From JBDUDR01 sp040002845 (lineage in GTDB: Bacteria > Actinomycetota > Actinomycetes > Propionibacteriales > Nocardioidaceae), in the NCBI GenBank assembly GCA_040002845.1, contig JBDUDR010000098.1, positions 1-11,044 on the forward strand: a DNA stretch of 11,044 nucleotides. The letters run 5' to 3'. The notes beneath the pieces were generated by a model, which saw only the letters and a program-made list of their open reading frames with translations, had not been told where the DNA came from and ran no database searches. Position 1 is the stretch's first letter, and every line of letters starts with the position of its first letter. A program made the translations under genes and the position numbers. This document shows, piece after piece, positions 6,849 to 11,044 of the stretch.

Positions 6849-9509
6849 TTAGGTGCGGGACTTCTTGGCGGCGGGCTTGCTGGGCGCGCGTTTCTTGGGC
6901 GCGCGCTTTTTCGTGGCGCGTTTCTTCGCGGGTCCCTTGGCGCGCTTGTCGGCCAGCAGCTCGGCGGCCCGCTCCAAGGTCATCGTCTCGACCACGTCGT
7001 CTCGGCGCAGGGTCGCGTTGTGGTCCCCATCGGTGACGTACGGTCCGAACCGACCGTCCTTGATCACCACCGGCTTGCCCGTCACCGGGTCCGCGCCGAG
7101 CTCCCGCAGCGGCGCCGTTGCGGCCCGCCCGCCGCGGGACTTCGGCTCCGCGTAGATGGCCAGCGCCTGGTCCAAGGTCACGGAGAACAGCTCGTCCTCG
7201 TTCGTCAGAGACCGTGAGTCGGTGCCCTTCTTGAGGTACGGCCCGTACCTGCCGTTCTGCGCAGTGATCTCGTCGCCACTGCCGGGGTCGAGCCCCACCA
7301 CTCTCGGCAAGGTGAGCAGCTGAAGCGCGTCGGCAAGGCTGACCGTGTCCAGCGACATCGACTTCAACAGTGATGAGGTGCGGGGTTTGGCTGACTTCGG
7401 GGCATCGTCGGGCAGGACCTCGGTCACGTAGGGTCCGAAGCGTCCGTTTTTGGCAACGATCGTGCGACCACTCGCCGGATCTACACCGAGGACGTGCTCC
7501 GCACCCGCAGGGTTGGCGAGCAGCTCCTTGGCCGCCTCCACCGTCAGCTCGTCCGGCGGAAGGTCCTCCGCAACGTTGGCCCGGTTGCCCTCCTTGTCCT
7601 CGACATAAGGCCCGTAGCGGCCAACGCGTACGACGATGCCCTCGGCCAGCTCGAACGTCGACAGCTCCCGCGCGTCGATCTCACCCAGCTCGGTGACCAG
7701 GGTCTTGAGTCCCTCGAGGTCGCCCCCACCGAAATAGAACCGGGCCAGGACGTCCTTGGCGATGCGCCGCCCGGCAGCGACCTCGTCGAGCACGTCCTCC
7801 ATGTTGGCGGTGAACTCGTAGTCGACTAGGCGAGTGAAATGGCGCTCCAGCAACCGGATCACCGCGAAAGCGAGCCAGGCGGGCACCAGCGCCGTGCCTT
7901 TCTTGTACACATAGCCGCGCCCCAGGATGGTGCCGATGATCGACGCGTACGTCGATGGCCGCCCGATCTCGCGTTCCTCGAGCTCCCGCACCAAGGTGGC
8001 TTCCGTGTAGCGGGCCGGCGGGCGCGTCTCGTGCCCGGACGCGTCCAGGGCGGCGACCGTCAACACGTCGTCGCGCTCGACGGCGGGGAGCCTCGTCTCG
8101 CGGTCATCGCGCTCCGCGGGGTCGTCGGCACCTTCGACGTAAGCCTTCAAGAAACCGTGGAAGGTAATGACCCGCCCCGACGACGAGAACTCGCAGTCCT
8201 CACCGGTGGCCGCCGAGGCTCCGACCCGGATGGTGACGGTGCGCCCTTCGGCGTCCTTCATCTGTGACGCCACGGTCCGCATCCAGATGAGCTCGTACAG
8301 GCGGAAGTCGTCACCGTTCAGCCCGGTCTCACCGGGCGTACGGAACGACTCGCCGGCCGGCCGAACCGCCTCGTGCGCCTCCTGGGCGTTCTTGACCTTG
8401 GACTGATAGGTACGAGGAGCGCCAGGCAGATAGTCGGAGCCGTACAGCTCGCGAACTTGCTCACGAGCGGCGCTGATCGCGGTGCTCGACAAGGTGATCG
8501 AGTCGGTGCGCATATACGTGATGAAGCCGTTCTCGTACAGCCGCTGGGCAACCTGCATGGTGCGCGAGGCGCCGAAGCCGAGCTTGCGAGACGCCTCCTG
8601 CTGCAACGTCGTGGTGCGAAACGGCGCGTACGGCGAACGCCGGTAGGGCTTGGCCTCGACGGAACGCACCTCGAAGGTCTGCTGGCGCAGGGCATCGGCC
8701 AAGGCCGCCGAACGCGGACCGTCCAGGTGCACGATGTTGGCTGCCGATTTCAGTGCTCCGGTCGAGTCGAAGTCACGCCCCTGGGCGACGCGGTCGCCGT
8801 CGATGGCGACCAGCTTGGCCGGGAACGTACGCGGATCCTTGCCCTCGCCGGCGTCGAAGTTGGCCTCCAGATCCCAGTACGACGCAGAGGCGAAGCTCAT
8901 CCGCTCTCGTTCTCGCTCGACCACCAACCGAGTCGCGACCGACTGGACTCGGCCTGCGGACAGACCCGACATCACCTTGCGCCACAACACGGGCGAGACT
9001 TCGTACCCGTACAGCCGGTCGAGGATGCGCCGGGTCTCCTGTGCGTCGACGAGGTCGCCGTCGATGTCGCGTGAGTTTGCGACCGCCTCCAAGATGGCAT
9101 GCGACGTGATCTCGTGAAACACCATCCGGCGCACCGGAACCTTCGGCTTCAGCTCGTCGAGCAGGTGCCAGGCGATGGCCTCGCCCTCGCGGTCCTCATC
9201 GGTGGCGAGTAGCAGCTCGTCCGCGTCCTTGAGCAGTCGCTTGAGCTTGGTGATCTGCGCCCTCTTATTCTTGGGCACGATGTACAGCGGCTTGAAGTCG
9301 TTGTCCACGTCGACCCCGAGTCGCGCCCAGGGCTCGCCCTTGTGGCGCGCCGGGATCTCGTCGGCACCGCTGGGCAGATCCCGGATGTGCCCGATCGACG
9401 ACTCCACTACGTAGCCCCGGCCCAGGAAGCCCTCGATGGTCTTGGCCTTGGCCGGCGACTCGACGATCACCAGTCGGTTACGAGTGCCGGTGCTGTTGGT
9501 GCTTGCCAC
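6849..9509 (-). CDS. topA: DNA topoisomerase I (type IA)
   Basis: This is an 886-residue type IA enzyme that relaxes negative supercoils through a covalent 5'-phosphotyrosine. The Toprim domain opens with VIVESPAKA (E17) and carries D104-E-D106-R-E-G-E, the acidic Mg-binding set. The active-site tyrosine is Y332 in FITYMRTDS. Four C-terminal repeats of the form (N/D)GR(F/Y)GPY(V/L) occur near residues 632, 691, 755 and 821, without zinc-finger cysteines. The last 34 or so residues form a Lys/Arg/Ala/Pro-rich tail, as in other actinobacterial TopA proteins, where such tails bind DNA and aid processivity. GTG 9509 was chosen because the conserved N-terminus follows directly and GAGGAG lies 11 nt upstream. 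The frame is open much further, but that part lies over the divergent sulfotransferase gene. It is the usual neighbour of hppA and tmk in this phylum. Confidence 0.96.
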   Translation of the reverse strand: MASTNSTGTRNRLVIVESPAKAKTIEGFLGRGYVVESSIGHIRDLPSGADEIPARHKGEPWARLGVDVDNDFKPLYIVPKNKRAQITKLKRLLKDADELLLATDEDREGEAIAWHLLDELKPKVPVRRMVFHEITSHAILEAVANSRDIDGDLVDAQETRRILDRLYGYEVSPVLWRKVMSGLSAGRVQSVATRLVVERERERMSFASASYWDLEANFDAGEGKDPRTFPAKLVAIDGDRVAQGRDFDSTGALKSAANIVHLDGPRSAALADALRQQTFEVRSVEAKPYRRSPYAPFRTTTLQQEASRKLGFGASRTMQVAQRLYENGFITYMRTDSITLSSTAISAAREQVRELYGSDYLPGAPRTYQSKVKNAQEAHEAVRPAGESFRTPGETGLNGDDFRLYELIWMRTVASQMKDAEGRTVTIRVGASAATGEDCEFSSSGRVITFHGFLKAYVEGADDPAERDDRETRLPAVERDDVLTVAALDASGHETRPPARYTEATLVRELEEREIGRPSTYASIIGTILGRGYVYKKGTALVPAWLAFAVIRLLERHFTRLVDYEFTANMEDVLDEVAAGRRIAKDVLARFYFGGGDLEGLKTLVTELGEIDARELSTFELAEGIVVRVGRYGPYVEDKEGNRANVAEDLPPDELTVEAAKELLANPAGAEHVLGVDPASGRTIVAKNGRFGPYVTEVLPDDAPKSAKPRTSSLLKSMSLDTVSLADALQLLTLPRVVGLDPGSGDEITAQNGRYGPYLKKGTDSRSLTNEDELFSVTLDQALAIYAEPKSRGGRAATAPLRELGADPVTGKPVVIKDGRFGPYVTDGDHNATLRRDDVVETMTLERAAELLADKRAKGPAKKRATKKRAPKKRAPSKPAAKKSRT

Positions 9510-9520
9510 GTTCGTTCGTG

Positions 9521-9526
9521 CTCCTC
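9521..9526 (-). promoter_or_regulatory. Ribosome-binding site of topA
   Basis: GAGGAG on the minus strand lies 11 nt before the GTG at 9509. It is the only purine-rich site near the first conserved residues, and so supports that start over the longer open frame. Confidence 0.55.
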
Positions 9527-9545
9527 GCTCTGGACAACGGAGTGA

Positions 9546-9551
9546 ACGGTA
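9546..9551 (-). promoter_or_regulatory. Candidate -10 element for topA
   Basis: TACCGT on the minus strand matches TANNNT and would give a leader of roughly 30 nt containing the GAGGAG site. No good -35 is seen at 17 nt (CGTGCC), so this is a weak prediction. Confidence 0.35.
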
Positions 9552-9620
9552 GCCGGTGAGCGCAAGTCGGCACGCCCGCAGCCCCGTCTGACTCCCGAGA
9601 AGGTCAACGCGCGATGGGCT

Positions 9621-9626
9621 TATCCT
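9621..9626 (+). promoter_or_regulatory. Candidate -10 element for the sulfotransferase gene
   Basis: TATCCT on the plus strand fits TANNNT and lies 30 nt before the GTG at 9657, leaving a leader of about 24 nt that would contain GGAGGAGG (9638-9645). The -35 is not recognisable. It is back to back with the topA candidate promoter in the same 147-bp gap. Confidence 0.4.
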
Positions 9627-9656
9627 CATCCCGCGACGGAGGAGGCAACGGAGGCA

Positions 9657-10781
9657 GTGTCTATCAGCGACCAGCGGCGCGTGTTCGTGCACATCGGCGC
9701 GCCCAAGACCGGTACGACGTACCTCCAGGCGATCTTGCACCACAACCAGCAGCGGCTGGCCGCGGCGGGGATTCTGTACCCCCAGGACATCGGCAACGCC
9801 CACTTCCACGCGGCTCTCGACCTGCGCGAGGCAGCCTTTGTGGGCCATCGTGACCCGCGTGTCGAGGGTGCGTGGGAGCGGGTCTCCTCGCAGGTCCGGG
9901 GCTGGACCGGACCGACCGCCGTGATCAGCCACGAGCTCCTCGCCGCGGCCAAGCCGGAGCATGCCAAGCGGGTGCTCGATTCGCTGGCGCCCGGTGAGGT
10001 CCACCTCATCTACACGGCGCGTGACATCGGACGTCAGATTCCCGCCATGTGGCAGGAGAGCATCAAGAACGGCCAGACCCTGGACTTCCGGACGTACGTC
10101 AAGCGACTGCGGCGCCCGCTCCGCAAAGGTCGCGCCGCGCGCATCTTCTGGCGCTCCCAGGACCCACTGGATGTGCTCTCGCGCTGGTCAGTGATCCCCG
10201 CCGATCGCGTGCATGTGATCACGGTGCCACCACCCGGTTCGGCACCAGACCTGCTCTGGCGTCGACTGTCCGAGGTGATCGGGCTCGATGCCGACCAGTG
10301 CGACATCGACGTACCTCGGATCAATGAGTCCTTGGGTCTCGCCGAGACCGAACTCGTGCGTCGCATCAACGTCCGACTCGACGGGCAGCTGGCCTGGCCC
10401 GACTACGAGGCCGTGGTCAAGCATGACCTCGCCGAAGGCAGGCTCGCGCAGCGCCGTGACTCCTCCCGCGCGGCGCTCTCTCCCAAACAACACTCCTGGA
10501 CCGTTGGTGTCTCCAAACGCTTCGCTGCAGGTCTCGAGTCAGCTGGGTACCACGTGGTCGGCGACCTCGCGGATCTGGTGCCGGCCGGCGCGGGTTCCCC
10601 CGACAGGCGTACGCGGACCCCGGATCCGGACACCGTGATCGAGGCGGCGGCCGACGTGCTGGCTCAGCGGCTGGTCGAGCAGGCGTCGCAGCGGGCCGGG
10701 TCGCCCCGCGAGCGGGCCAAGTCGGTTGCAACCCGGCTCCGCCTGAGCTCAATGGTGCGCCGGTTGCGCGGCAGGCGCTGA
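9657..10781 (+). CDS. Sulfotransferase family protein (PAPS-dependent)
   Basis: This 374-residue protein would transfer sulfate from 3'-phosphoadenosine 5'-phosphosulfate to an unknown acceptor. The 5'-phosphosulfate-binding loop reads GAPKTGTTYLQ from residue 14, with K17 in the catalytic position. The 3'-phosphate region is TARDIGRQIPAMWQES, with R122 conserved; the serine falls at 135 rather than the classical eight residues after the Arg, a layout I associate with a bacterial subgroup of these proteins. No signal peptide or membrane segment is seen, so it is cytosolic. The C-terminus is rich in Arg. GTG 9657 is taken as the start: GGAGGAGG lies 11 nt and GAGG 2 nt upstream, and the P-loop begins 13 residues later. 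It is divergent from topA and convergent with hppA, with no evident partner genes (no PAPS synthesis or glycosyltransferase genes nearby), so its acceptor cannot be inferred. Confidence 0.87.
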   Translation: MSISDQRRVFVHIGAPKTGTTYLQAILHHNQQRLAAAGILYPQDIGNAHFHAALDLREAAFVGHRDPRVEGAWERVSSQVRGWTGPTAVISHELLAAAKPEHAKRVLDSLAPGEVHLIYTARDIGRQIPAMWQESIKNGQTLDFRTYVKRLRRPLRKGRAARIFWRSQDPLDVLSRWSVIPADRVHVITVPPPGSAPDLLWRRLSEVIGLDADQCDIDVPRINESLGLAETELVRRINVRLDGQLAWPDYEAVVKHDLAEGRLAQRRDSSRAALSPKQHSWTVGVSKRFAAGLESAGYHVVGDLADLVPAGAGSPDRRTRTPDPDTVIEAAADVLAQRLVEQASQRAGSPRERAKSVATRLRLSSMVRRLRGRR

Positions 10782-10793
10782 CACCTGCCGCGC
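10766..10793. terminator. Bidirectional hairpin between sulfotransferase and hppA
   Basis: A perfect 10-bp stem GCGCGGCAGG / CCTGCCGCGC (10766-10775 with 10784-10793) has an 8-nt loop that contains the sulfotransferase TGA stop (10779-10781). On the plus strand it is followed by AGTTTGC, a weak T-run. On the minus strand there is none. It lies between convergent genes and probably serves both. Confidence 0.6.
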
Positions 10794-10810
10794 AGTTTGC
10801 CGGGCGGGAG

Positions 10811-11044
10811 TCAGGCCGAGATTGCCGCCGTCTCCTCGGACGCTCCGATGGCCACCGGCCGCCGCTTGGAGATGTAGACCGCTACCGCGATGACAGCGGC
10901 CGCCGCCACCGCGATGATGAGCCGGACCGGCTTGTTGGCGTCCGTACCGATGCTGAGGGTCACGATCGATGGGGCGATCAGCAGGGATACCAGGTTCATC
11001 ACCTTGAGCAGCGGGTTGATCGCCGGACCGGCGGTGTCCTTGAA
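10811..11044 (-). CDS. hppA: Membrane-bound proton-translocating pyrophosphatase, C-terminal part only
   Basis: The 77 visible codons are the end of a membrane pyrophosphatase, which couples pyrophosphate hydrolysis to ion pumping across the cell membrane. The visible start FKDTAGPAINPLLKVMNLVS matches the highly conserved segment before the last membrane helices (the family reads GDPFKDTAGPA). It is followed by the hydrophobic stretches LLIAPSIVTLSIG and LIIAVAAAAVIAVAVYI and a short polar tail of about 20 residues. The reading frame is open to the right edge, so about nine tenths of the gene lies outside. An internal ATG at about 10999 is not the start. Ion type (proton or sodium) and potassium dependence are set by residues outside the window. 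Its presence two genes from topA matches the gene order I recall from Streptomyces. Confidence 0.9.
   Translation of the reverse strand, partial: FKDTAGPAINPLLKVMNLVSLLIAPSIVTLSIGTDANKPVRLIIAVAAAAVIAVAVYISKRRPVAIGASEETAAISA

Noticed and set aside
9510..10004. A 165-residue N-terminal extension of the topA open frame
   Set aside because: It overlaps the well-supported sulfotransferase gene on the other strand, shows no topoisomerase similarity, and a GTG with GAGGAG upstream lies directly before the conserved TopA N-terminus.

Overview
The window is high-GC DNA with GTG starts, four-base GTGA gene overlaps and a probable leaderless promoter. These traits, together with the gene set, point to an actinobacterium. 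The order hppA / topA / MFS-thymidylate kinase / holB resembles the block I remember from Streptomyces and Nocardioides-like Propionibacteriales. The exact genus cannot be read from the sequence.

Layout from left to right. (1) A minus-strand housekeeping operon: a GTG-start gene fusing an MFS membrane carrier to thymidylate kinase (3287-1128), which overlaps by 4 nt the start of DNA polymerase III delta' (holB, 1131 to the left edge, incomplete). (2) A strong compound hairpin with a T-run (3346-3393), which should terminate the next minus-strand gene. (3) An accessory block: a secreted M43-type zinc metalloprotease (minus, 4413-3424), divergent from a two-gene plus-strand operon made of a COG3375-type GNAT acyltransferase (4535-5455) and an enolase-superfamily N-succinylamino acid racemase / o-succinylbenzoate synthase (5452-6564), again with a 4-nt overlap. 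(4) A 284-bp convergent spacer with an imperfect inverted repeat and a 13-bp direct repeat. (5) topA, DNA topoisomerase I (minus, 9509-6849), with four C-terminal repeats and a Lys/Arg-rich tail. (6) A divergent PAPS-type sulfotransferase (plus, 9657-10781) ending in a hairpin. (7) The C-terminal end of the membrane pyrophosphatase HppA (minus, 11044-10811, incomplete).

How the genes fit together: topA, tmk and holB serve DNA topology, dTTP supply and the clamp loader. The GNAT-racemase pair matches the known logic in which an amino acid is N-succinylated, racemised as the N-succinyl derivative and later desuccinylated to the L-form. The desuccinylase is not in the window. The secreted protease next to it could supply peptides or amino acids, but that link is inference only. 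No tRNA, rRNA, CRISPR array, transposase or phage gene was seen. The most interesting points are the racemase cassette, the carrier-kinase fusion with an apparently enlarged LID region, and the insertion of accessory genes into an otherwise conserved housekeeping block.
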